Shown piece by piece: positions 36,145 to 44,130 of a DNA stretch of 64,000 bases (the first letter of the stretch is position 1; each line of letters starts with the position of its first letter). The DNA lies in contig JBGAFV010000002.1 in assembly GCA_044227095.1 (NCBI GenBank), forward strand, positions 613,347-677,346. The letters run 5' to 3'. Below the pieces are notes generated by a model. That model was not told the DNA's origin and ran no database searches. It saw nothing but the letters and a program-made list of their open reading frames with translations. A program made the translations under genes and the position numbers. Source of the DNA: JACMLD01 sp044227095. Lineage in GTDB: Bacteria; Bacteroidota; Bacteroidia; Chitinophagales; Chitinophagaceae.

Positions 36145-37158
36145 TTATTTCTCTTCCTGCAGTTTAATAAACACTGGTTTATTTCTATCGCAGCTCAATT
36201 CACCATTTGCATATACCAGTTCTGTAAGCTGAATGACACTGCGTTTTGCTTCATTTGATCTTGGCGGGGCCGGATGTGCTTTGCTTCTGCCGGGGTGTGT
36301 AAAATAAAAAAGAAAAACCCTGCCATTGTTTACAACCACGTCTGCATGCCCGCCAATTGCTGCGTCATCAACACCGGTGCCAGGTTCTTCCAATATTCTT
36401 ACAGGTTGTTTTATCCAGTTCAATAAATCGTCAGAGTGGTAAATATCCATTCCTTTCCAAACATCTACAATCATCCAGTATCTGTTTTGAAATTTGAAAA
36501 CTTTCGGCCCCTCGCCATGTGCATCTATCGCCTTTCCTTTATCAACCCAGTTATACAGGTCTTTACTGTCTGCATAATAAATAGACTTACCGTCTTTCTC
36601 ATTGTTGTACCACAAACGCCAAGTTCCATCTGGCATACGAAAAATGCTTGGGTCAATTACTTTCTGGTTTACCAATGGCAAAACAGATTCAAACTTCCAG
36701 TTCATTAAATCTTTGCTGGTAAGGTGAAGAATATTGCGTGGATGATCCCAATTGGTAAATATGCCCGGCACATAGGTTACATACATATGGTAAACACCAT
36801 TGTACTCGGTAATATCCGGCGCCCAGAAAGTATAACCGCTATCGGGCCGGTAATTAATATTGGCAGTGTCTTTGTATTTCCAGGTTGAACCGTCTTTTGA
36901 TTCGGCAATACCAATACGTGTACCATGAACCCATCCTACAGTACTGTCTTGTATATTAGCACGGCGATTGGTATAAAACATCCACCAGCTCTTCTTTTGT
37001 TTATTATAAACTACAACGGGATCGGCTGCACCATCATAAACCGGATCGCTGAATAGTGGTTTTGGCGCAGGCTGCTGTGCTTGCAAAGACAAATGAATTG
37101 ATAATGCTACAACTGCAAAAAACATTTTTCCTGCCAGCAAACGAAATGAAATGACCAT
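36145..37158 (-). CDS. GH43-like beta-propeller glycosidase
   Basis: Exported exo-glycosidase of the GH43/GH117 type. The longest frame starts with TTG at 37164; ATG at 37158 (MVISFRLLAGKMFFAVVALS) is the better start. The blades show YDGAADPVVVYNKQKKSWWM with an Asp at the usual first catalytic place, FWAPDITEYNGVYHMYVTY, KVIDPSIFRMPDGTWRLWY with the central Asp, EGPKVFKFQNRYWMIVDVW with a Glu, and GGHADVVVNNGRVFLFYF. The pattern Asp/Asp/Glu is complete, so it is probably active; the subfamily is unknown. It lies 14 bp downstream of the NTF2-like gene. Confidence 0.8.
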   Translation of the reverse strand: MVISFRLLAGKMFFAVVALSIHLSLQAQQPAPKPLFSDPVYDGAADPVVVYNKQKKSWWMFYTNRRANIQDSTVGWVHGTRIGIAESKDGSTWKYKDTANINYRPDSGYTFWAPDITEYNGVYHMYVTYVPGIFTNWDHPRNILHLTSKDLMNWKFESVLPLVNQKVIDPSIFRMPDGTWRLWYNNEKDGKSIYYADSKDLYNWVDKGKAIDAHGEGPKVFKFQNRYWMIVDVWKGMDIYHSDDLLNWIKQPVRILEEPGTGVDDAAIGGHADVVVNNGRVFLFYFTHPGRSKAHPAPPRSNEAKRSVIQLTELVYANGELSCDRNKPVFIKLQEEK

Positions 37159-37172
37159 AAGCAATTAATATT

Positions 37173-37613
37173 TTAAGAAGCAGGTAAAATTTTAACTGCC
37201 TGTCTTGCGAGTAGCTTCCATTCTTTCCCCTGTTTAATCCAAACCAGCAGTATAGCAATTTTTGCAGTGCCGGGTTTGCCACCATCATTGGTAACACCAT
37301 TTAATTTATGACGAACAATAGCAGTATTGCCAATTACTTTTACAGTTTGCTCTGATAATTCTATAGAAACAAAATCGTTTGCACCACTTGCTAATGCTTC
37401 TACAAAAGCTGCCTTGTCTTCTACTTTTCCGCTGGAATGACCATAGCTTAAATCTGCTGCAGTAATTTTTTCTAAAGCCGCCCTTTCTCCATCAACCATA
37501 GCTTTACGCAGAAATTCTACTGCGTCTGTTACAGCTTTCTCATCTTTTGTTTGTGCAGACAATGTATTGCCGGCAATAGTTACCATCAATAAAAAGCAAA
37601 GCAATTGTTTCAT
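37173..37613 (-). CDS. secreted NTF2/SnoaL-like (DUF4440) protein
   Basis: A small exported protein (146 residues) with a signal peptide (about 1-20, MKQLLCFLLMVTIAGNTLSA) and one cone-shaped NTF2-like domain: VEFLRKAMVDGERAALEKIT, LSYGHSSGKVEDKAAFVEAL, NTAIVRHKLNG and VWIKQGKEWKLLARQAVKIL. The annotated frame could begin 45 bp earlier and overlap GH106, but ATG at 37613 gives the signal peptide and a 34-bp gap. DUF4440 proteins are common in Bacteroidota sugar loci with no settled role; some related folds are lyases or isomerases. No clear catalytic residue can be assigned. Confidence 0.78.
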   Translation of the reverse strand: MKQLLCFLLMVTIAGNTLSAQTKDEKAVTDAVEFLRKAMVDGERAALEKITAADLSYGHSSGKVEDKAAFVEALASGANDFVSIELSEQTVKVIGNTAIVRHKLNGVTNDGGKPGTAKIAILLVWIKQGKEWKLLARQAVKILPAS

Positions 37614-37647
37614 GTTTTTTATTTTAGTGTCGTTTACAATTTTACAA

Positions 37648-40476
37648 CTATTGTACAAATATAACAGGCGTTAAGCTAACCGGTCCAATTAAACCTGAAG
37701 ATTTGGGTTCCCATTTGGCCGCGGTAAACAACCCATCTGCACCACGGTTTTTAGCCAATCTTGCAGGGAAATTGGTATTGTAAAATTTTTTCCAAACCAC
37801 GCCACGTTTATCAAGATCTGCAATGCGGTTAGCCATTCCATTTGTAACAAAAACTTGTAGTATATTATCATCTTTAAATAAGGCAGCAGGAATTGTAAGC
37901 TGATAAGAAGGCCCTATTAATACAGCTTGTTTTGTTCCATTTAAAAAAACTTCGGCACTTTCACCTACTTCACCAAGATCCAATATCCATGCACTGGCTT
38001 TCCCTTTAGGCTTTCTAAAATGAATACTGTATTCTGCAGTGCCCGAAAATTTTTTTACATCGTCATTCGGTAAATTAGTCCACGAACCCAATTCCGTTAC
38101 TGTTGCAGCTGGCGGCAAAACGGGGCCTCCGCTAATAAAATTAATTTTCCAATCACCGGCAATAATTTGTGCATCGCCAGTTGATTGTGTATATGGAAAA
38201 GCAGTTCCGTTTATTTTAGTATTGCTTGTTTGCACAATAATGCTTTCGCCTGGTTGCAAATCAAGATATACAGAAACATTTTTGTCAGCCTCATTTTTAG
38301 TTTTTGCAATTCCTTTTCTTTGCAACATAGCATCAAACAATACTACTGTAGTGGCTTTTGTTTGCAATGCTACATCACCCTGGAACCTGTTGATGCCGGG
38401 ATTACTGATAAAATAATAATTTCCGCCTGCGTATTGCCTGCGCACAAACTGCAATCCATTATCCGTCATTCTTTCTCTTCTTATGGCAGCAGCATCCATT
38501 AAAATTTGCAAATCATCACCCATTAAAAATTGTCCTTGTCCCACTATTGCTTTCTTATAACCAGTTGCATCTGTAAAATGCAATTCGCCAGCAAGCTGAT
38601 TAAAAACTTTCTGCCTGTTGTTTATATCCGCAAAGCCCGGAACTTCTTTGGGAAAATCTTTGTAAACAACAATTGTAGCACCTTCATTTGCAAGTTGAAC
38701 CAGCTTCTGCATTGTTTCAAGAGGCAGGTAATGTGTTGCAGCCAGTAAAATGGTTTGATAATTTATACCACCAGTCTGCAATAATTTATCCGCAGTTTTT
38801 ACATTCAAAATTTGCTTGTCAGAAATAAGATCGAATGCATAGCCTTTTGCAAGAAGATATTCTGCTCCTGTTTTAAAAATCGTTTTTTCAAAACCCCGCA
38901 TGCCATCAAAATGATGCAGCATTTCATTACCAGGCTCTGATATTTTATCGCTGAAAGGAAAATACAGCAATACATCATTATCCGGCTTACCAGATTGCAG
39001 GAACGATTGGCACCTGGCTATATAATTATTCAATGCCGGAAAATCTTTCCAGAAAGAATTGGCTGGTGTAAAATGCACCGCGGCATAGAACAACCAACCC
39101 GGCCATGTTTCGTTTTGAGGAGAATAGTTTGTGCCATGATAAAATATATGGTTAACTCCGCCAACAAAATATTTATCGATAGCCTGCTTTACATCTCCTA
39201 ATGAGGATTGAAAATGTTCATCAAGCCAGGTAGCAGATTCTGAAGAAGCCAGTGGCTTGCCCATTACATGCGCAGTAGAAGTTGCAAATTTAAAACGTAG
39301 TACATCTGTTCCTTCCGTTTCAGGAATATCTATAGCGCCATAGAGATCAAGAATATTCGCTGGCGATCCGTGGCTCTGGTTACGAATGATTTTTCCTTTT
39401 GCTTTTGCCCAATCGTGCCATGGCGTAGTAAATTTTTCCAGCAGTAATTCAGAAATGGTTTGCCGGTAATCGTACAATACTCTTATATTTTTCTCTGTGT
39501 TGTCTTTTTGGTATAGCGCCGGCAATTCAGTTCTAAGATCATATCCGCGGCGTTGTTTAAACTGTTGCAGAAAATCCGGCGTCCAGTTACTCTGTCCCCG
39601 TGCATCATCTACTTCATAAGAATCATTAAAAAAAGAACGGAGATAGCTTACATCTTTTCCCTGGAAAGCTTTATCAAAAACAGACAGGTAATTTTTTAAC
39701 GCAACTGCAGAGAAATGATCAATAGCATCACCTTCTCCACCTGGCGCTGCACGTTCTACCATTTTGCCATGCCATCCCTGAAAAAGCGCATACAGGTTCC
39801 AGTTAGCTTCTGGCGCCGTCCAGTTTAATTTGCCAGAGCTGTCTACTTTATCTGTAATATCCAGTGTATCGCCTTTATCAGAATAAGCCATTAAAAGGTG
39901 AAGAGGCAATTTTTTTTCAAAACGTACCTGGTCAAAAGCATACAACTGCAGGTTCTTATTTGTAGCAATTGGGTAAGAGAGGGTTTTAATATTCGGCGTT
40001 ATGCCACTTTCTGTTCTTACCAACGGCTGTTGTATAAACTGAATTGGCTGTTGCAATTGTTCTCCGGCTTTTAATGTGTAAGTAACAAGATTGATATTCT
40101 TACAGGCATCATCCGGCGTAACCATAGGGCCGCCAAAAGGCCAGCCAGTTCCGGTGGCCATATCAACGCCAATGCCTAATCGCTTTGCTTCCTGCAAGGT
40201 AAATTGCAGCATGTCTGTCCATTGCGGAGAAAGATAATTGATGAACTGTGCTTCATATCCTTTTACGCCATAGATGGGTGTAATTTCCAATCCACCCAGG
40301 CCTGCCTGCTGGTATTTTTTCATGGCCGCAGCAAGATCTGTTTTGTTTACGGCGCTGCCCTGCCACCACCAACGTGTCCACGGTTTTGCAGTTTGTGTAA
40401 TAGCAGGCCATTGTATTTGCGCATTAACAGAATAACAGCACACTAAAACGAAAGCAAGCAATAAATTCTTTTTCAT
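37648..40476 (-). CDS. GH106 alpha-L-rhamnosidase
   Basis: Inverting exo-rhamnosidase acting on rhamnogalacturonan side chains or backbone ends. The frame extends up to 40557 through a dispersed repeat, but ATG at 40476 starts a clean signal peptide (MKKNLLLAFVLVCCYSVNAQ), giving 942 residues. The TIM-barrel part opens with the family hallmark PWTRWWWQGSAVNKTD and GLGGLEITPIYGVKGYE, then GIGVDMATGTGWPFGGP and SFFNDSYEVDDARG, which carries acidic residues typical of the active site. C-terminal beta-sandwiches follow (ILDLGEVGESAEVFLNGTK near 850). Lies 246 bp after PL22. The rhamnose released would feed the deoxysugar genes at 10.5-12 kb (inference). Confidence 0.92.
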   Translation of the reverse strand: MKKNLLLAFVLVCCYSVNAQIQWPAITQTAKPWTRWWWQGSAVNKTDLAAAMKKYQQAGLGGLEITPIYGVKGYEAQFINYLSPQWTDMLQFTLQEAKRLGIGVDMATGTGWPFGGPMVTPDDACKNINLVTYTLKAGEQLQQPIQFIQQPLVRTESGITPNIKTLSYPIATNKNLQLYAFDQVRFEKKLPLHLLMAYSDKGDTLDITDKVDSSGKLNWTAPEANWNLYALFQGWHGKMVERAAPGGEGDAIDHFSAVALKNYLSVFDKAFQGKDVSYLRSFFNDSYEVDDARGQSNWTPDFLQQFKQRRGYDLRTELPALYQKDNTEKNIRVLYDYRQTISELLLEKFTTPWHDWAKAKGKIIRNQSHGSPANILDLYGAIDIPETEGTDVLRFKFATSTAHVMGKPLASSESATWLDEHFQSSLGDVKQAIDKYFVGGVNHIFYHGTNYSPQNETWPGWLFYAAVHFTPANSFWKDFPALNNYIARCQSFLQSGKPDNDVLLYFPFSDKISEPGNEMLHHFDGMRGFEKTIFKTGAEYLLAKGYAFDLISDKQILNVKTADKLLQTGGINYQTILLAATHYLPLETMQKLVQLANEGATIVVYKDFPKEVPGFADINNRQKVFNQLAGELHFTDATGYKKAIVGQGQFLMGDDLQILMDAAAIRRERMTDNGLQFVRRQYAGGNYYFISNPGINRFQGDVALQTKATTVVLFDAMLQRKGIAKTKNEADKNVSVYLDLQPGESIIVQTSNTKINGTAFPYTQSTGDAQIIAGDWKINFISGGPVLPPAATVTELGSWTNLPNDDVKKFSGTAEYSIHFRKPKGKASAWILDLGEVGESAEVFLNGTKQAVLIGPSYQLTIPAALFKDDNILQVFVTNGMANRIADLDKRGVVWKKFYNTNFPARLAKNRGADGLFTAAKWEPKSSGLIGPVSLTPVIFVQ

Positions 40477-40487
40477 GAAATATTTTT

Positions 40488-40740
40488 TGTAGCCAGCATT
40501 AGATTTCTTCTCAACATCGTTGCCCGTCCGAATGGCAGCCGGGCGGACGTCGCACACTTCGATTATATAACAAATTTGAAAGTTCTACCACAGCATTTAA
40601 TAGAGTTTTTTCACAGAGATAAAGGAGTTTATATTTTCATCCTTACCACATAGGCACATTAGTTCAATCTGCGTTCTATTACTCCGCAAAGTATTTTCAC
40701 ATTAATCACATTTGCACATTTATCACATTGGCGTTATACT
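40488..40740 (+). repeat. dispersed intergenic repeat, copy 5 (composite, reaching the PL22 stop)
   Basis: The core is 40488-40560: AGCCAGCATTAG, then CAACATCGTTG, a hairpin insert CCGTCCG...CGGACG, then TCGCACACTTC. It is followed by CTACCACAGC (40585-40594), ACCACATAGGCACATTAG (40645-40662) and a run of TCACATT units at 40697-40730. The last units overlap the PL22 stop codon. The core reaches to within 12 bp of the GH106 start, so it also forms that gene's leader. Confidence 0.75.
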
Positions 40741-41973
40741 TGCAGCATACACATTCTCCACCCCTTCAAAATTAGCACGGAATATTATCCATTTACCATC
40801 TGGCGAAAAATGCACATTCGGTTCAAGCCGGTAATTGTGGTGTTTCATATTTACCAGCCTTTCAGACTTAAACTTGTCGCCGTCCGGCGTAAACAGGTAA
40901 ATCCACATCCCATCTTTCGCTCTTGCAACCTGTCCTTCATTACCGCCATCACCACAAAATAATTTTTGATCCGGAGAAGTATTAAAGTGAATACTCCATT
41001 CATCTCTTGTAATGGAATATTTCTTTTCAGCGCCTGTTTCAACATCTGCTCCTGCAACAAAAAATGTTTCTCCTTTTGGCATCTGCAAATCAAACCAAAT
41101 AGTTTTTCCATCGGGTGCAAACCACTCATGCCCTGCAATTTCCATATCCATAGTACGCTTGTGCACCAACTTTACTTTTTTTGAATGTACATCAATTGTC
41201 CAAATCCTGTCTACTTTATGCCACGGCCCCTCATGACAAAACATCAACATAGAAGAATTGGTTGGAGAAAACTGTACATGATTTAACCACGCACTGTCTG
41301 TAAAAATTCTTGTAAGCTCCTTTGTTTTTACATTAATGGTAAAAAGTGTACGCGGAAGTTTTGCTTCATAAATAATATTGAAATAGTCTGATTTGTTTGG
41401 GTTCTTTTTAAGAAGCTCTTTCTCTTTATCATCAGACCATGCACCGGCCAGCAATGTTTCATCCGCATTCAGCGTGGTAATGTTTGCTTTAAAATTTTCC
41501 GGAAAAACATACACCAGTTTTGTTTTTTTACTATCGATATTGGTAACATAAACGCTATCCTGTATTTGGTAATAAACATTCCTGCCTTTCTTTCCAAGTA
41601 TCTCTCCGTTCATTGGCAAAGACTGCTTGGTAACAAAAGTAGATACCAATGTTTTTAAATCTGCTTTGTATAACTGTTTATCTTTTGTATTGCTGTTATA
41701 GGTTTCCTGCTTTGCAGCTTTATCGCTATCCGCCTGTGTAGCAGCACTGCTATAATACACCATGCTATTGCCTGCAAAAGGGTTATTGTGAAAATAAAAA
41801 CCCATGTTACTGCGACCATTATCTGTTATCCTTATTACTTTATGGTGTGTGTCTTTATCAATCCATATACGCGGCATTTTTCCTACCCCGGTTTCCAGTA
41901 TAGGAATTTGTTGTGCATTGGTAATAATAGCCCCAATAAAAAGAACGGGGCCCAAAAAGATATATTTGTTCAT
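40723..41973 (-). CDS. PL22 oligogalacturonate lyase-like protein
   Basis: Beta-propeller enzyme that splits short (unsaturated) oligogalacturonides. ATG at 41973 (MNKYIFLGPVLFIGAIITNAQ) gives a signal peptide, so this copy is exported, unlike the cytosolic enzymes of enterobacteria. Family blades are clear: HHKVIRITDNGRSNMGFYFH, HVQFSPTNSSMLMFCHEGPW (the His/Glu-rich metal site), RIWTIDVHSKKVKLVHKRT, GHEWFAPDGKTIWFD, and NYRLEPNVHFSPDGKWIIF. Length 416 is normal. It is at the upstream end of the locus and divergent from glmS. Strong evidence that the target glycan contains galacturonan stretches. Confidence 0.9.
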   Translation of the reverse strand: MNKYIFLGPVLFIGAIITNAQQIPILETGVGKMPRIWIDKDTHHKVIRITDNGRSNMGFYFHNNPFAGNSMVYYSSAATQADSDKAAKQETYNSNTKDKQLYKADLKTLVSTFVTKQSLPMNGEILGKKGRNVYYQIQDSVYVTNIDSKKTKLVYVFPENFKANITTLNADETLLAGAWSDDKEKELLKKNPNKSDYFNIIYEAKLPRTLFTINVKTKELTRIFTDSAWLNHVQFSPTNSSMLMFCHEGPWHKVDRIWTIDVHSKKVKLVHKRTMDMEIAGHEWFAPDGKTIWFDLQMPKGETFFVAGADVETGAEKKYSITRDEWSIHFNTSPDQKLFCGDGGNEGQVARAKDGMWIYLFTPDGDKFKSERLVNMKHHNYRLEPNVHFSPDGKWIIFRANFEGVENVYAASITPM

Positions 41974-42219
41974 ATAGCAAACTGGATTTAAATAAGCCAG
42001 CATTTAAAAGTAAACAAGGCATGAGCCTAATCGTCCTGAACCATCCTGTTAAACTGCTAATGGCAACTGTTACACATTAGTAGCTCAAAATTGTATTTTA
42101 TTATCCAAAGATGCCAATGGGTGCAAAACATCATTCACGCAATGATTCTTTGTTAAGCCCGTACTAACTATGGAAATATCTTCAGCCGTATTGGAAACCG
42201 GCTTATTTTTGACAAAATT

Positions 42220-42227
42220 TAAATTTG
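42220..42227 (+). promoter_or_regulatory. candidate glmS promoter -7 element
   Basis: TAAATTTG is an exact match to the Bacteroidota -7 consensus TAnnTTTG. It would place the transcript start about 11-13 bases before the glmS ATG, leaving almost no leader. A TTTG is present at 42208-42211 but is too close to serve as the -33 box, so the call rests on the -7 box alone. Confidence 0.5.
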
Positions 42228-42244
42228 ATTAAAATTATTCGTCT

Positions 42245-44080
42245 ATGTGTGGAATTGTTGCTTATATAGGACCAAGGGAAGCATACCCAATTATTTTAAA
42301 AGGTTTAAAAAGACTTGAATACCGGGGATACGACAGTGCAGGTGTGGCACTTATCAACAACGGATTAAAAGTTTACAAGAAAAAAGGACGAGTTGCGGAA
42401 CTGGAGGAAAGTGTTATTGGTAAAGACATGCATTCGCATATTGGCATTGGCCATACACGTTGGGCCACGCACGGAGAACCCAGCGATCGTAATGCACATC
42501 CACATGTATCAGCCAATGGCAAATTGGCAATGATACATAATGGCATCATTGAAAATTATGCGCAGCTAAAAAAAGACCTTCAAAACAAAGGCTATGTTTT
42601 TAAAAGCGATACTGATACAGAAGTATTGCTCAACTTTATAGAAGACATTCAGCAAAACAACAACTGCGGACTTGAAGAAGCTTTGCGCATAGCACTAAAA
42701 CGTGTAACCGGCGCTTATGTAATTGTTTTGATTGACGCTGATAACCCTGAAACACTTATTGCTGCAAGAAAAGGAAGCCCACTGGTAATTGGTGTAGGCA
42801 AAGGCGAACATTTTCTTGCTTCCGATGCATCGCCCATTATAGAATATACCAAAGAAGTGGTGTATGTAAACGATTATGAGCTTGCAATACTACGTGCAGA
42901 TGAATTGATTTTAAAAAGCCTGGGCAACGAAAAAATTACGCCTTATGTACAGAAGCTTGATCTTGAACTGGCGGCTATAGAAAAAGGTGGTTACGATCAT
43001 TTCATGATTAAAGAAATATTTGAGCAGCCCGATACCATTTATGATTGCCTGCGCGGAAGATTAGATGCTATTGCAGGTACAATTACCATGAGTGGCGTGC
43101 AAAATTATATTGAGCAATTAAAGAATGCCCCAAGAATAATAATTATAGCATGTGGTACAAGCTGGCATGCCGGGTTAGTAGCAGAATATATTATTGAAGA
43201 GCTTTGTCGCATACCGGTAGAAGTAGAATACGCTTCCGAGTTTCGGTACCGAAACCCAATTGTGCATAAAGGTGATGTTATAATAGCCATTTCGCAAAGT
43301 GGTGAGACAGCAGATACCATTGTAGCTATTGAAAAAGCAAAAGAACAGGGCGCAATTATTTTCGGCATATTAAATGTAGTAGGCTCATCCATAGCACGTA
43401 TTTCTCACGCCGGTGCATATACGCATGCAGGGCCAGAAATTGGTGTGGCCAGCACCAAAGCTTTTACTGCGCAGTTGGTAGTACTTACAATGGTGGCTTT
43501 AAAAATTGCCATTGAAAAAAACACCATTACGCAAGACCGTTACATGGAATTATTAAAAGAACTGCATGAAATACCTGAGAAAGCTGCGCTCATTTTAAAA
43601 GATACAGAAAACATAAAGAGGATTGCAGAAAAATATAAAGACGCTGTAAACGCATTATACCTCGGTCGCGGTTATAATTTCCCCATTGCATTGGAAGGCG
43701 CACTAAAACTAAAAGAGATTTCATACATACATGCAGAAGGCTATCCCGCTGCAGAAATGAAACACGGCCCAATTGCTTTGGTTGATTCATCTCTTCCTGT
43801 ATTTTTTGTAGCAACAAAAGATGCCTACTATGAAAAAATTGTAAGCAATATCCAGGAAATAAAAGCACGCAAAGGAAAAGTCATTGCTGTTATTAGCCAG
43901 GGAGATGAAGCTATTTCTACTATGGCAGATGATATTATGTTTGTACCGGAAGCCGATGAAATTGTTGCGCCTATGCTAAGCGTTATTCCACTGCAACTGT
44001 TGAGTTATTATACAGGTATCGCCAAAAATCTTGATGTAGACAAACCACGCAACCTTGCAAAAAGTGTTACGGTTGAATAA
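42245..44080 (+). CDS. glmS: glutamine-fructose-6-phosphate aminotransferase (isomerizing)
   Basis: Makes glucosamine 6-phosphate from fructose 6-phosphate and glutamine, the first step to UDP-GlcNAc for peptidoglycan and polysaccharides. Met is followed directly by Cys2, the glutaminase nucleophile (CGIVAYIG), with RLEYRGYDSAGVAL and TRWATHGEPSDRNAHPH. Two SIS domains follow: IACGTSWHAG, SQSGETADT, STKAFTAQ, then GRGYNFPIALEGALKLKEIS and AEMKHGPIAL. The C-terminal DKPRNLAKSVTVE motif is complete. At 611 residues it is full length. Housekeeping gene, divergent from PL22. There is too little leader for a glmS ribozyme. Confidence 0.98.
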   Translation: MCGIVAYIGPREAYPIILKGLKRLEYRGYDSAGVALINNGLKVYKKKGRVAELEESVIGKDMHSHIGIGHTRWATHGEPSDRNAHPHVSANGKLAMIHNGIIENYAQLKKDLQNKGYVFKSDTDTEVLLNFIEDIQQNNNCGLEEALRIALKRVTGAYVIVLIDADNPETLIAARKGSPLVIGVGKGEHFLASDASPIIEYTKEVVYVNDYELAILRADELILKSLGNEKITPYVQKLDLELAAIEKGGYDHFMIKEIFEQPDTIYDCLRGRLDAIAGTITMSGVQNYIEQLKNAPRIIIIACGTSWHAGLVAEYIIEELCRIPVEVEYASEFRYRNPIVHKGDVIIAISQSGETADTIVAIEKAKEQGAIIFGILNVVGSSIARISHAGAYTHAGPEIGVASTKAFTAQLVVLTMVALKIAIEKNTITQDRYMELLKELHEIPEKAALILKDTENIKRIAEKYKDAVNALYLGRGYNFPIALEGALKLKEISYIHAEGYPAAEMKHGPIALVDSSLPVFFVATKDAYYEKIVSNIQEIKARKGKVIAVISQGDEAISTMADDIMFVPEADEIVAPMLSVIPLQLLSYYTGIAKNLDVDKPRNLAKSVTVE

Positions 44081-44089
44081 AAGTTAACA

Positions 44090-44113
44090 GGCCAATGAGA
44101 TATTACATTGGCC
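44090..44113 (+). terminator. hairpin between glmS and the DUF4954 gene
   Basis: GGCCAATG and CATTGGCC form an 8-bp stem with an 8-base loop, starting 10 bp after the glmS stop. The following bases (ATTATTAAAT) are not a strong T-tract, so partial termination or an mRNA-stability hairpin is as likely as a full terminator. Confidence 0.45.
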
Positions 44114-44130
44114 ATTATTAAATCTACTGC

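Noticed and set aside
42180..42244. glmS ribozyme in the glmS leader
   Set aside because: The predicted promoter leaves only about a dozen bases of leader, far too short for the ribozyme, which is not expected in this phylum.
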